Origin: Phorcus lineatus
Taxonomy: Eukaryota; Mollusca; Gastropoda; Trochida; Trochidae
NCBI GenBank assembly: GCA_921293015.1
Contig: OV121086.1
Location: 42,673,402-42,737,401 of the forward strand
Direction of reading: 5' to 3'
Length of the DNA stretch: 64,000 bases
Program-made: the position numbers and the translations under genes
Shown: one piece after another, positions 12,101-23,869 of the stretch
Position numbering within the stretch: the stretch's first letter is position 1
Layout: each line of letters starts with the position of its first letter
The notes under the pieces: generated by a model
What the model was told of the DNA's origin: nothing
What the model saw: only the letters and a program-made list of their open reading frames with translations
Database searches by the model: none

Positions 12101-15100
12101 GTCTACAGAAGCGCCTGGACACTTCTGTCGAGTTCACCAGCAGAGTGGTCATTGCATGCGTGGTTCTCCTTAATCTCTGTGAGATGCACCGTGAAGAGTT
12201 TGACGGGGAAGACCAGCCGAACGAAGATGTAGTGGATGCAGAGGATGACGATGTAATCCCTTGCACTCACGAAATGAGTGTATTCATCCGGTTTTTGCAT
12301 TGCCGTTGTCTTTTCAATCCCATGACTTCTCATAGCTGTAGAGACACGATGATAAATGGCTGATTTATTTCTTTTTGGATATTTCAATTGTTCTTCACTG
12401 TTCCCTCCATATGGACAGCAATGTCTCCGATATCATTATCAGTCCAAGAGTTCCTCCTTTTCCAATTCATTTCTGTCCCGCCAAATAGTTTTTTAAACTC
12501 AAAATGTCATTCAGCAGATGGCCTTACATCACAAAGCTCACAACACAATACCTTTTTTTAGAATTCATGCAATATAATATTTATTATTTATTTTATATAT
12601 GAAGAAACAAATTTGCTCATATATGCAAAGGTATTTTGCGTTCACAAGACACAAATAATTATATAGGCAAATTTGCATATAAGCAAATTTGCTTTACTAT
12701 ACCTCTTGAGGTGAAGTAAATTTACTACGGTAGCAAATTTGCCCATATAGGAAAATGCGTTCACATGACCAATTTGCTCATTAGGAGTAAATATACTTGT
12801 ATAAGCAAATATACTTATATAAGTATTTGATGGCATGTGAACAAGGCCTAACAGTAAACCTACCTGCATGTGTAATTACAGAACTTTTCATCATTATTTG
12901 AACATGATATTGGACGAAACAAAGAAAAAAATGAACAGTTCATCCTTTTGTGGTGGCATGAAAGCCTTTATTTGAATTGTACTGTTGAAGAATGATGTGT
13001 GGAAACTGTAAAAAAGCATCTGTCATCGAGGCCTATTATGCATTTGGTGCGAGGATGTATGGCCCCTAATCAGTTTGATATATACATGAATTGTGATGGT
13101 CAAATATAAAATAAAACAAGGCATGTTCCACAACTTTAACCACCAGTAGTCAGTGTACACTGAGCTGCAAGACACAACTGGAAAGATCTGCGACATTATT
13201 GGGACACGATTCAAACTCATTTTTAAAATATAATATAACTATATACTTTGTACAAAGAAGTGCTGACAGGAACATCTTCATTTCATGTCAAAAACATACG
13301 TTTTTAATCAACTGTCATATATACAACTTATATAAAAGATAATGGCACACTTTTATTGTTCTCGGTGGCTTTTTTTTCACCAAGATCAAGTTGATTTTGG
13401 TGAAAAGTCAACATCACCTAATGATGTTAAGGTTAAACATTCGTATAAATATAGCTTTCAATAAAATTTCATCTTATTAACCATTAGTCCGATATCCGAG
13501 ACCACGGTCCCCAAGAAACACTTTTAGTTGTTTGAAAACATACGTGTCCCAAAATTGGCACAAAGGGATATAATAGGTTAAATTCTACTTCATTTTATCA
13601 ATTTATGATAATTTTTTTTTCAAATTTTCCCCAATAAATATTAGTTAATGACAACAGCAATATATAAAGAGGGTAAAAAATATCATTACTCAACCTGACC
13701 ATCCTTAGTCATTGAACAATTTTTAATTACGAATATTTAAGATATCAAAATTAATTCTCATAGCTTAAACGATCATGGTACGTTCGTTTTAAAACTACAT
13801 TTTTTTATTAAATTACGTAACCTTGCTATTGGACACATTTATTTCAGTTATCGCGAGATCACTCTATTGGTACATAAACGCGCTAGTGTCCCTATAAAGC
13901 ACTCCTCTAAACATTGATACAGATACGTTATTTCAATAAATATTGGAATACCTTCGCTTCTCCCGCATGCATTTGCTATCTAATCATATTCAAACATACC
14001 CTTTAAACTCTTGATTATATCGTGAAATAATTAGCAATGAATAATGGCAAATATTAACGTATGGTTCTGTTTGCAGATTATGGACACCCTGGAATGCCCG
14101 GCCCGGGTGCGCCCCCTCAACGTGAGTAAATGTGACCATTTAGGCATACTGACTTCTAGTTGTAGAATGCGATTTCAAAATAACTTATTGTATTTGAAAT
14201 GAAATATAAGTTGAATTCACAATACTTGAAATTTCATATACTAATATTAGAATAAGAACTGTTTAAATGTGTGGTTTGTACTACATCGTTCACTCTTAAT
14301 GAACATACATTTTGTAGCTGTTCAAATCTGTTACTAAAGATTGGCTTGTCTCTGTTCCATACTTCTAGGGAACGTTGACAAGACAGTCGATTTGGAATTT
14401 GTCTTTTTATCTTTAAAAAAATATTTCGATATCTAAGTCCTTCAGATCTTATACACTGTTCGAGAGTCAAGGTGGCAAAGTTGTAACACTCCGGGTAGAG
14501 AAGAGTCGTTTATTTTTATCATTGTCTTAGAATGCCTGGAAATCAAGACCTAGTTCTCAATTCTTCTATAGGACGGGATTGGGTATCACGACGGAGGGTC
14601 CAGACCACAACGTTTCACTGACTATTTACTTGACCCTAATATACTTCTCAAAGAGGATATTGATAATATGTTACGTTATATGTGACAATTAGTTTAATTA
14701 GTGTCCGTAGGGCACTTGATGTTCTGATATGATGAGAATTTTCACCCGTTCTCCGGGTGTTGCCGGTCGCATGAACAGTCATTTTATTGGCATTCAATGA
14801 TATTGATCAACATGGTATTTACTAATGAACAGGGAATCATCATTTCCAGCTTGTAATCAACAAAACAAAGCCGTTAGTAATGTATATACAGTATTTGAAA
14901 CTCAAACAGCAAGCAAGATACTCACTTAACATGAATTATTGACAAGAAATCGAATTTTTCTTTGCTGCTTTTTTTAGTTGGTTATAACTTACTTATTTGG
15001 ATAACCTGACATGCTTTTCACTTCCAACGCTTAAATATTGTACATAGATTTAACTAACCTTTCATTTTCTTGATATGAAAATTCTTGTTCAATACACTTA

Positions 15101-15764
15101 TTAAACCAAATTGATCTGCAGAATGGAACCCTGGCATGGGGCCCCCTCCGGCAGAATGGAGACAGGGCGGCCAGCCACCAGTGGACAACAACATGGCGGC
15201 TCCGCCCCCTTTCGCCCCGCCCCCCATGCAAGGAATGCCAACCTTCCGGGGATACGAGAACATAGGGGGCTTCAACCAGAGTAAGTTTGGGTTAACAACC
15301 ATTGTAAAACATAATGTCACCAAGTTTCTATCTAACAATCATAACTGCAATTCAACCTACACGAGGTCTTAATAGGGTATGCACATGTAGGACTGGCATG
15401 CATTAGAAAAGGAATAAGTTCTGGGCAGCATCTTCTTTCCTTGAAAATATACAATATTTCGGAGTATAAGATTACTATTTCAATATTGATAATTGTTTAT
15501 AGTTTAGATGACGATATTATATTCATTAACGAGAAAAACCCAAATATGTTTTTTTTATCAGAGAATGTTAATTACTTTCTCTTGCAGTGGCTCCACTACC
15601 ACCACCACCGCCACCGCCGCCCCCATCCGAACCGCCGCAGATGGATTTCGGAAAGTAAGCCAATAAATAATAACAATAATGTTTAAAAAATAGAAGAAGC
15701 AGTGTTAATATAGTTACCAGTACAAGTAGTAGTAGTATTAGTAGTAGAAGTAGTAGTATTAGTA

Positions 15765-15827
<63 letters not shown>

Positions 15828-18800
15828 ATTGTAGTGGTAGAATCAGTAGTAATGGTAGTGGTAGTAATAGCAGTATGAGTAAACTAGTAAGGTTAGCTTT
15901 TAACGATTTCTGTGGCATTTCCTTTATTCTGCCAGCTAATACAGTTGCCACTAGCAAGTTTAGAGAAGACGATTTACATGTTTTTGATTTTGGAACATAC
16001 CTGCTTTCTATTGCTACCATTTACTACCTAACCTAGGGACATATATAACGTATATATATATATATAAAACTGAAATTCAAAGAAGCAAATAGAAGCCAAA
16101 TAAAACTTTTTTGGCTGAAGTTGTTCTTTCAATATCCAAGATTATATATTCTGTGGATGGAGAAGACATTTTTTTTTAAATTAACGAAAATAAATATTTT
16201 CCTATATCTGCAGTATGACGACGATGGACGAGGAGGCGTGTAGAGACGCAATGATACAGTTCGTCAGCGAGCACTGCTGCTACGGATCAGCCCCGGCCAA
16301 GGATATGACCATCAAGAAGATAGAGCCGGGACACGCCTTGCATGTATGTCCGCTTTACAAGACTTCCTGTGTTTAGAAGATTGTCATCAGATATGACTTA
16401 TCAAAAGTAATGCCACATTTGTTATGGAATACGTTTTTGTAATGAAAATGTTTAACAGAATAAGTAAAGCCAAACTCGCACTGCTTACGATAGACTAAGA
16501 TCGCTGTACACAGTGTAGTCATCGTGTTGTTATTGTTGATTGTAAAGTGTTTGTTGTGATTGTATTGATCGGGCTTTAGCTGTTATACTGTTATCATATA
16601 ATTACAATCGTCTCTCGTGACAATTGATGCGAGATAGTCTAGCTATCTGTTTTAAAAGACCTTTTGGTTTGTAACAAAGTTGTTTTAATACGTGAGCTTA
16701 TAATGAGTTTCGAAAGTTTCGAAAATATTAAAGTTTTATATGATTGGTAAACAGAAGTTATGTTACGCCTGTTTTCAAAGACTTCTTTGCTCCAAAAAAG
16801 ACATAAGTAGCAATATTATGAATTCTTCCAGACTTAATAATTTCAAAAGTATAATGTTACCCTTTCCCATTGATCATTGCATATTAAGAATAAATGTATA
16901 GAGATATATCTATGCCTAATAAGATTCAATGCGTTGCCATTAAGATGGAAAGAAACTGTTAATTCTGATGTTGTTCGTAAGATTTGAATAGAGGAAGTAT
17001 TGAAAATGAAGTCCACTTCTTGTTTGAATGTAATAAATATGTAATACTTAGAAATAATTATCTACCTGTATGGAATAAACTAACGAACAATTGTAAATTG
17101 ATCAAGCTATTAATGTGTAATGATATTGTTCTCATAATGAATTGTGCTAAATTTATTAAATTGTCTCTTAAGTGTAAGTAACAAACTGAAACTTAAGATG
17201 TCTGTCAATTGCCATATAAAATGTATAAATGTTATTTACTTTTGTACATGGGCCAATGGCCTACATACCTGAAATAAACTTTCTTTCTAATAATATATGA
17301 TAATAATTTACCAAATTTATATAATTTCTGTTTTAAAAGACGTTTTTGGTTTTAAGTTTGTTAGATGTAAAGTTTAATATAGTCAAATTAGTTCTCTTTA
17401 ACATGAGAATTGTCATAATGATTATAATAATATCAGTGCTGATTAGATATAACCATCTTGATAACCATCCAAAAGATATGTGAAAAATAGAGATCTACAA
17501 ACGTTTCCATTCAGTAAAATTGGTTAAATCGTAATTATATTTCTATGTAACATTCTTGTCATTATTCCGATAAGATTATACCGCATCAATTAATATCACT
17601 ATTATGAGTAACCAAGAAACGTAAAACGAACATTTCGATGTATTAATGTCTTGATTAAACTATTTCTAATCACCTTATCGATGATTTATAAATTAGTAGA
17701 ATACATTTGATTAACATTCTGTTTATCCTTATTTAGTCTGTTGAAGAGTCTTCTGTTAAAGGGTTAATTGTCTATTTGTACATTTAATTACAAAAAAATT
17801 GTTCTATATCAAGACAAGACCCTAGTATTTTTTCATTTTGCGAATAAGACAGGCCATAAGTTGTAATTTAAATCCTTGTATTTATAAAAAGAGAGTCGTA
17901 GTTAAGGGTGCGTAATGTCCCCTTGAAACCTTTGTAACTAAGGCTTTAAACAGTCAAGTTCCAAAGACGTTCCATTTAATCATCACTCACTTCCGACTTG
18001 CAATTTTATCGATACGTTTTCTTTTATTTGGACTGTACAAGATCATTTGACCTTTATTTATCGTAATGCTTATGCTAAAAGCGCCATTCTTTGAGTCATA
18101 TCAACCTTGTCCCACAGAGCCAAGAATATTATAATATAATATTAATATTATAATAATCTTATTTCAGCTAATTAATCAATCCAATGTCTGTCAGCTTCGA
18201 AATTTTGATAAAAAACGATAAAGGAAAAGAGCTTTTAAAAAACAATAGTTAAATGCAATAATGATATTTGCACTGATAACAAGACTTTGCAACTATGTCT
18301 TTACCAGTACACCCTGGAAACGTACACAGAGTCCCGGTCCACGGGATACCAGTCAGAGCCGTTTCGTGGGGGGATGATAGACGGGCCGGAGAACGGTCCT
18401 CCTCCCCCTCCTTGGTCCATCCCCTGCCACTCGGACGCCATGTTCCTCGACCAGGTCAAGCTTCTGGAGGTTCCGCACACAGCAACTGTTGTGGTAAGTG
18501 GAGTCTTTGCACGACTTATTAATTCAGACCCAAATGACACTTGTAGCTCGATGCGTAACGGTCTTGATGCTTCCTCGTTTCTCCCCCAGCCACATTGTAT
18601 GCAACGGCGTCAGTCAGAGTGTTTAACTTGAACTCTGAAAATCAAACTCTGAAATTAAAGGGGAATTTCAATTTTATTTTATTAATGAAATTACAAATAT
18701 ATATAAAGACAAATTACAGCAAAACAACTGTTTTGAATAAAGGGATTTCTGAAACAATACGGTGTTCCCTCTGGTGATAAGGATAAAATTATTTGTTGTT

Positions 18801-21800
18801 GATCACCATATGAATCATTGTTTGATCTGATTGCTTTCAATATATGAGTGAATATGTATATATAATACAGCTTGTTTTAATGGTTTATCACTGCACAATG
18901 TCAAATCATAAAGTTCTTAGTTCTAGGCAGTTCAAGCAGATTGTTGTCAGCAGATCTTAATGCTCTAGTTGGTTGGTAGAGATGTATAGATGTATAGATG
19001 ATATAAGCTGGGGAGTCATCATCATGAAGTTCAGAAAAGGTAAAGGAAAGCGTCTTGAAAGAGATTCGCTTCTGTAAAGGTAACCAATGAAGGTGTTTCA
19101 GGACGGGGTGATATGGTCAGTCCTCCAAGAGCCAGTCAGCATACTCGCAGCACTGTTCTGCAGTCTTTGGAGAAGATTGATATTTGATGAAGTAGTCGCA
19201 TTTAGGACGGCATTTCCATTGTCAAGACGAGAAATGAAACAGGCTTGGAGGACTGTCCTCAGACTGTCATTATCCAGGTACTTCTTGATTTTGCTGATCT
19301 TGAAAAGTTCGAAAAAGGCAGATCTACATGTCGACCTGACATGTTTTTTTTCATGGTCATGTTACTGTCGAATCTTACACCCAGATTCCTCACGTCATTG
19401 CTAGGTTTGATCTGACTGTCACTGATCTCAAGTGTTACATCCGGGACCTTAGATCGTAATTTTGCAGAACTGATGGTCATGAATTCTGTTTTAGAACTAT
19501 TGAACTTTAGAGCATTTGCAGTCATCCTGTGCTGTATATCATTGATGCGTTGTTCCAGATTTAACTTCAACTAGGAATCAACTATGTGTGAAGGTTTTGT
19601 TCCAAATACAGCTGGTTGTAATCTGCATAGCCATGGAAGTTAATGTTATGCTGTTGTAGATGTTTCCTGTAGGCAAGATATAGATATTGAAGGACCGAGG
19701 ACAGATCCTTGTGGGACACCGCAGTGCAGCGCACATTCTTGTGATCTTGATCCATCGACTTGTACTTGAAGGGATCTTCGAGTAAGATAGGAACTAAACC
19801 ACTACAATGCAGGACCGCAGATACCAACTGTTTCTTCCAATCTCTGAAGCAATATGTCATGATCCACAGTGTCGAAAGCTGGAGATAGGTCTAGAAGAAC
19901 TAAGAGCACTGTTTCTTGATTGTCCAGTGAGTTCATTATGTCATTTTGGACTCGTAATAGTGAAGTCTCGGTACTGTGTTTCCTTTTGTAGGCAGACTGG
20001 AATTCCTCTCCAATGCCGTTATGATGAAGATGCTTTTTGAGACGGATGGACACGATTCTCTCCAAAACTTTAGCTAGAAATGGGAGATTTGACACCGGAC
20101 GATAGTTCTGTAGCAGTGTTTCATCTAATGTTACTTTTTTAAGGAGAGGAGTTACAAGAGCTTTTTTGAAGGATGTAGGTACAGTTCCTGAATCTAAAGA
20201 ACAATTTATGATGTCAGCTATAGAACCAACCAAGGGTTCTCTACAGTTCTTCAAGACAGATGTAGGCAACACATCCAAGTCACATGTTTTGTTTGCAGCT
20301 TTTATGACAAGACTGTTTGACTCTGTAACAGAAGCAGACTGAAAGACTTCCAGAGGTTGACCTTGGAACTGCGTGTCATAGTACAGAGCTGTCACGTTTG
20401 GGTCACCAGCAGCTAGAGCAGAACGGATGTCTTCTACTTTCTTCTTAAAGAAGGCAGCAAAGTTGTTTGCTTTTTTTACATTGACATTTGGCGGTTGGAT
20501 TGTAACCTTGTCTCTTGGTTTTATCAGAAAATTTGTTACTGAAATAGACGTTTAGTACTGGGCTTATTTTCAGCAATAAGTGACTTGTAGTACTCTGACT
20601 TAGCTGAATGTACGAATTATGTCACCTTGTTTCTCGCCATTTTGTACACTTGTCTGTCTATTTCCAATTTGCGTTTCCTCCAGAGTTTTTCTGCTTTTCT
20701 TCTGGCATGCTTAGCCTTGTGTACTTCTGTTGTTATATCCATTTAGTGTTTGGCCTTAACTTAACTTCTTTGTAAGCACCAGTTGTGGGATTATTGCCGT
20801 AAAGCCACGTGGTCTTTATAAGTCCAACCAGAAGGGAACAGACCGCGTAATTTTTGTCTGAAACTATTTACAGCCATGTCACAGCTGCCAAGCCCGGGGG
20901 TACAACCGCTGCTACCGATGCCATGGGTGCGGTCATGTGCGCTGCCACGCGTGCGGAGGGGACGGGAGGAAAATGGTACATCACCACGAGAGGGGTATGG
21001 AGGAGCGGCCGTGTTTCTCATGCGGGGGTGACGGAAGGAAGAGGTACCATTATTTTTATGAAGAAAGATGAAGAAAAGAATTTTATTAACGTGTCACATG
21101 TTGTCATATAAACATATCAAACCTATACAAAACCATTTCAAAAACAACAACATCAAGCCCTTTAGGCCCTTTACATTTGTTTTAACAGTTGATGTAAATC
21201 AAAAAATATTTGTAAGTTCTTAATTTGATTCTATGACTCTTTACTATTTTCATTCCACATATGGCTCTACTAAAGTTCATCATTTAGACTTTGCAGCCAT
21301 ATTTTGCGTTCTAAAAATTCAAGATTAGACATAATAGATTCAACGAGTTTATCAATGAAATATTATCTAAATTTTAATGACCATTAATGCAAATTATGAA
21401 ATATCGTTCTTGTGATTTAAGTTTGCGACGCCAAAAGTGAAGAATATATTGCTTACATTATCATGTACCGGCTCCTTTACCTTTCCGTAAATTAAATTTG
21501 GCGTTTTACGACCAACCGACAGGAAACATTTGCACGACCTTTCTTTGAACATTGATACAACTAAATAATCTTTGTCAACAAATAGCTGATGCATTAGAAA
21601 TATTATACTGGACTACTTTATCATACATAAACCTTCTACGCAAATCGACCGACAGCTTTTGATTGTCATATTCAAACATTTAAAGCATTTTCAAATCAAC
21701 ATATATATGAGAATAGTTTCAGAATAACTACGGAGAGACAGGTCGGCACATTCTTTTAAGATTAATTAATTTTGCACTACTAATTGCCACCAACAGATTT

Positions 21801-23791
21801 AAACAATTCGTGTTGAGAATGTTTAATTCTATTGAAAAACTCACCCTCATACAAATTAAAACTTTCCCTGAGACACTTGTGTATGTACAGATAATGAGAA
21901 AGTAATGGTTTTGCTTCACCTAGATGTCTTACCTGCGGTGGGGACGGACGGATCACATGCAAGTCATGTGATGGTTTTAGAAGTCTCAAATGCTACGTAC
22001 AGCTGAAAGTGGAATAGTGAGTTAAAAGCATGGCGTATCATATATTTTCTTAAAGTCATTGTCTCAGTATTGCAAGGCAGAGGTTTATGCAAGTCAGGCA
22101 AATCGACCATCATATTAATCTTTTTCCTGAAATTGACAACACAGTTTGAACTTCTGCGTGCATTCTAGCCCTCAAGAATGAATTTCAAACGGAATAACTC
22201 GGTTGTTGAGCATGGCATGTTAACTGTTGGTGATGAATCGCCGTGCGGCTCGATTTGTGTGCATATATATATATATAGCTATGTATATTATTTTAAAAAA
22301 ACTATTGCAAACGTTACAGGAATGGTTGATGCAGGTGATCAACGTTTTGTTCGGCAAGACTAGTTATTTCAATTGAGAAGCTTTGCAAGACTGAGATAAT
22401 GACTTGAACCCGTTAATCAAGTTAAACACGATTCGTTTTGTACTTTCAAGGCAACCTGTGTAACGATTAGATTTGCATGAACATCACAATATTGGTGATT
22501 CTAAGCATAATACTTAAGATACTGACACACATTTATCTATAAGCATAACAATAAAATCTGCCCACAGCAAGAACAACAGTAGCGACTACATCCTGGAACG
22601 AACAGACATGCCAGACGAGCTGGTGCGAGATGTGGGCGGCACTGTCATCTTCGAACAGACCATGATGCCGGTTAGCAAATATTGATACATTCTTTTTCAT
22701 TACAAAAATCTAATTACACCTTAACTTACTTGAAAACAACATGTGTAAAATTCAAATGGATGTTATCTGTTATCTGTTTAAACTTGTCACGTGTGATTCG
22801 AAAATGTTACTTAACAGCTTCAGGCTAGACAATAATTGGTTACTTGTATATGTGATATGTTCTATTTCCACTTTAAGGTTTGGCCAATCACCTCATATTT
22901 TGTACCAGAAGTAAATGAAAATTCGCTGAAATTGGTCAATCACCACAAAAACGCTTTCTCCGGACGGAAGTACCTGGTTCAGGTGAGCAGCTTTATGATA
23001 TGCATATACAGTTATATAACGTATTCATGTTCACCAAGTTCATACAGCTGCTGACTTGAGTTTCTATTATTAGTTTTATCAAAGTTCAGATACAATCTTT
23101 CTCAGTTACAATCGGCCCATTATTCATTTCACACCTTATTCAACGGAAAGATGTCCGCCACTTGACTCACTGTATTTTTCATGATTCTCATCCACGTGTT
23201 TAATACCTGAAATATTGTTTAAAAGTCACTCATTTACGGAAAGATGAGTGTCTAATCACTAATCGTGTTTGAAATTATAAATGATTTGTCTAAGAGAAGG
23301 TAAAAGGAAAAAATTTCTACTAATTTCATTCAAATGTCCCACTATGTATAAGCATTAGATATTGTGTTTAAAACTCAATAATCCATTGAAAGATGAGTAT
23401 CTAATCGCTAGTCGGGGAAAAGTTAAAATTATACATGAAATGTCTAAAATAAGGTTTAAGTGAAATTTCCGAATCATTTTATCAAATGACCCACAAATGA
23501 GCATTAGATATTGTTAATAGAATATGTTATGTATATATAAAGATGTATTAACGTGTAGCTTTTGTTCGATATTTACCAATCTTTTGAATTCTATCATCAA
23601 GTCCATTATCATAGCATTAAGTGTTTCCATGGCAATTGTTTCAGCGTCAGGTATTGCGGGGAGTCCCTGTGACGGAGGTAGAATACACCTGGAAGGATAC
23701 GAATACACGCTTCTGGGTGTACGGGAATGAGAAAAGGGTGTACTCGCCAGACTACCCACAGCAATGCTGTTGGGGGTGTACTATACTGTAG
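9159..23791 (+). CDS. SSUH2: SSUH2-like protein, complete 11-exon gene
   Basis: Homologue of protein SSUH2 (ssu-2), a conserved animal protein with a DnaJ-like cysteine-rich domain and poorly known biochemistry. The exons are 9159-9168, 14077-14121, 15122-15280, 15588-15654, 16214-16343, 18308-18493, 20874-21043, 21924-22016, 22568-22670, 22878-22982 and 23651-23791. All borders are GT/AG and all phases fit, giving 402 codons plus stop. Residues 1-93 are Pro/Gly/Asn-rich and probably disordered. Residues 94-199 hold the family core, including ETYTESRST. Residues 200-286 hold the CxxC pairs (CHSC, CYRC, CHAC, CFSC, CLTC, CKSC). The C-terminal part includes FWVYGNEKRVYSPDYP and ends CCWGCTIL. 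The first exon codes only three complete codons; it was chosen because its split codon joins in frame to exon 2. Confidence 0.92.
11212..12848. mobile_element. PIF/Harbinger DNA transposon, defective, with TAA target duplication
   Basis: The left end (GGCCTTGTTCATATGCCATC) and the reverse complement of the right end differ at one position over the first 20 bp. The element is flanked by TAA at 11209-11211 and 12849-12851, the 3-bp TWA duplication typical of PIF/Harbinger. Both subterminal regions (about 11230-11360 and 12590-12830) are filled with palindromic motifs such as AAATTTGC, TTACTTATA and ATATAAG, possible transposase binding sites. At 1637 bp, with a broken transposase, it is non-autonomous. 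Confidence 0.88.
11561..12363 (+). pseudogene. HARBI1-type DDE transposase, internally deleted and with stops
   Basis: From ATG at 11561 the frame reads MTKTAFDILCRELEPEL, then meets in-frame stops. Later GVGKSTVW, WGFPNC, IIAPDHAHGDYLNRKAFYS and VILQAVCDH follow the order of HARBI1-like transposases. The expected AIDG motif with the first catalytic Asp is replaced by a degenerate stretch. After about 11990 the sequence jumps to the C-terminal LKGRWRCLQKRLD-type segment (in another frame) and an acidic tail, so the central catalytic region is missing. It is inactive. Confidence 0.8.
14077..14121 (+). CDS. SSUH2: SSUH2 exon 2
   Basis: 45 bp between TTGCAG and GTGAGT. Encodes NYGHPGMPGPGAPPQ, part of the Pro/Gly-rich N-terminal region. 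Confidence 0.85.
14122..15121 (+). other. SSUH2 intron 2
   Basis: One-kilobase intron from GTGAGT (14122) to CTGCAG ending at 15121. No repeat or RNA gene is recognised in it. Confidence 0.7.
15122..15280 (+). CDS. SSUH2: SSUH2 exon 3
   Basis: 159 bp between CTGCAG and GTAAGT. Encodes a Pro/Gly/Met-rich low-complexity stretch (WNPGMGPPPAEW ... PPPFAPPPMQG ... ENIGGFNQ). It is much more GC-rich than the surrounding introns. Confidence 0.9.
15588..15654 (+). CDS. SSUH2: SSUH2 exon 4 (polyproline)
   Basis: 67 bp between CTTGCAG and GTAAGC. Encodes MAPL, a run of nine prolines, and SEPPQMDFG; a possible SH3/WW/EVH1 ligand. Confidence 0.88.
15724..15880. repeat. TAG/AGT trinucleotide microsatellite
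   Basis: About 50 units of AGT/TAG with few interruptions, in intron 4. The long Leu-rich frame on the minus strand across it is a by-product of the repeat. Confidence 0.95.
16214..16343 (+). CDS. SSUH2: SSUH2 exon 5
   Basis: 130 bp between CTGCAG and GTATGT. Encodes the start of the conserved core: acidic MTTMDEEACRDAM, then VSEHCCYGSAPAKDM, a hallmark of SSUH2 (CCYGSxPAK), and KKIEPGHALH. Confidence 0.93.
16344..18307 (+). other. SSUH2 intron 5
   Basis: Two-kilobase AT-rich intron. It contains the 3' end of a CR1/L2-class retrotransposon (16790-17292) and an AT-rich palindrome near 18126-18160. No other coding content is visible. Confidence 0.7.
16790..17292 (+). mobile_element. 5'-truncated non-LTR retrotransposon, 3' end only
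   Basis: The frame from about 16984 reads GSIENEVHFLFECNKY, the zinc-knuckle-like C-terminus typical of CR1/Jockey-group reverse transcriptases (E-x-x-x-H-F-L-x-x-C). A short 3' UTR follows with TTGTACATGGGCCAATGGCC and AAATAAACTTTCTTTC, a terminal arrangement common in lophotrochozoan elements of this type. Frameshifts are present. The start is approximate. Confidence 0.6.
18308..18493 (+). CDS. SSUH2: SSUH2 exon 6
   Basis: 186 bp between TTACCAG and GTAAGT. Encodes YTLETYTESRST, then a proline-rich GPPPPPWSIPC and LLEVPHTATVV. These match the SSUH2 ETFTESRS and VPHTSSV landmarks and lead into the zinc domain. Confidence 0.94.
18494..20873 (+). other. SSUH2 intron 6
   Basis: Runs from GTAAGT to TTTACAG. 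Most of it is an antisense L2-like retrotransposon fragment. Confidence 0.75.
18900..20780 (-). pseudogene. L2-like non-LTR retrotransposon fragment, reverse transcriptase decayed
   Basis: On the minus strand the best frame (20395-19802) reads LPTSVLKNC, PLLKK, NYRPVSNLPFLAKVLE, HSTETSLL and LLVLLDLSPAFDTVDH, the order of RT blocks in L2/CR1 elements. After a frameshift GYADYNQLYL appears where an active enzyme would have YADD. Downstream are ANALKFNSSKTEFM, LGVRFD, HLHWLPLQKRISFK-like and ALRSADNNLLELPRTK segments in several frames. The endonuclease is absent, so the copy is 5'-truncated and dead. Boundaries are approximate. Confidence 0.85.
20874..21043 (+). CDS. SSUH2: SSUH2 exon 7 (zinc-binding CxxC cluster)
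   Basis: 170 bp between TTTACAG and GTACCA. Encodes PCHSCQARGYNRCYRCHGCG, then CHACGGDGRK and CFSCGGDGRK: four CxxC pairs of the DnaJ-like cysteine-rich fold with CxxCxGxG-type spacing. Confidence 0.94.
21044..21923 (+). other. SSUH2 intron 7
   Basis: AT-rich intron with a GTACCA donor and a CACCTAG acceptor. No repeat family is recognised. Confidence 0.7.
21924..22016 (+). CDS. SSUH2: SSUH2 exon 8 (end of zinc domain)
   Basis: 93 bp between CACCTAG and GTGAGT. Encodes CLTCGGDGRITCKSCDGF, then LKCYVQLKVEY, finishing the CxxC array. Confidence 0.93.
22017..22567 (+). other. SSUH2 intron 8
   Basis: Intron from GTGAGT to CCCACAG with a short AT dinucleotide run near 22263-22276. Nothing else is recognised. 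Confidence 0.7.
22568..22670 (+). CDS. SSUH2: SSUH2 exon 9
   Basis: 103 bp between CCCACAG and a non-consensus GTTAGC donor. Encodes KNNSSDYILERTDMPDELVR, matching the SSUH2 segment where Pro-x-Glu-Leu follows the zinc domain. Confidence 0.9.
22878..22982 (+). CDS. SSUH2: SSUH2 exon 10
   Basis: 105 bp, phase 0 at both ends, between CTTTAAG and GTGAGC. Encodes VWPITSYF, then LKLVNHHKNAF and GRKYLVQ. Confidence 0.9.
22983..23650 (+). other. SSUH2 intron 10 with a 147-bp tandem duplication
   Basis: Intron from GTGAGC to GCGTCAG. Positions 23212-23516 are about two diverged copies of a 147-bp unit; both contain GAAAGATGAGT, TCTAATC and AGCATTAGATATTG. Confidence 0.7.
23651..23791 (+). CDS. SSUH2: SSUH2 exon 11 (C-terminus and stop)
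   Basis: Starts after GCGTCAG. Encodes VLRGVPVTEVEYTWKD, FWVYGNEKRVYSPDYPQQCC, then WGCTIL and TAG at 23789-23791. The FWVYG..KVYxPDYP..CC pattern is diagnostic of SSUH2. The terminal Cys-Thr-Ile-Leu has the form of a CaaX box ending in Leu. Confidence 0.95.
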   Translation, partial: VLRGVPVTEVEYTWKDTNTRFWVYGNEKRVYSPDYPQQCCWGCTIL

Positions 23792-23869
23792 TGTACAGAA
23801 GCACCACAGTGATGTTATTACTGGAGTGACTTCGCAAACGATTAACTGTTATGCACTGTACTGTAATCT

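Larger units (their letters stand above)
9169..14076 (+). other. SSUH2 intron 1 (4.9 kb)
   Basis: Runs from GTAAGT (9169) to TTGCAG (14071-14076). It contains a Harbinger element at 11212-12848 and a direct repeat pair around 10185-10255 and 10630-10695 (both with a GACGGTTC core). The remaining sequence is AT-rich and shows no exon. Confidence 0.75.

Noticed and set aside
15136..15372. 78-codon Pro-rich frame starting at an internal ATG
   Set aside because: It reads SSUH2 exon 3 and continues into the intron past a consensus GTAAGT; the exon model explains it.
15568..16020. 150-codon Leu-rich minus-strand frame
   Set aside because: Produced by the TAG/AGT microsatellite plus the antisense of the polyproline exon.
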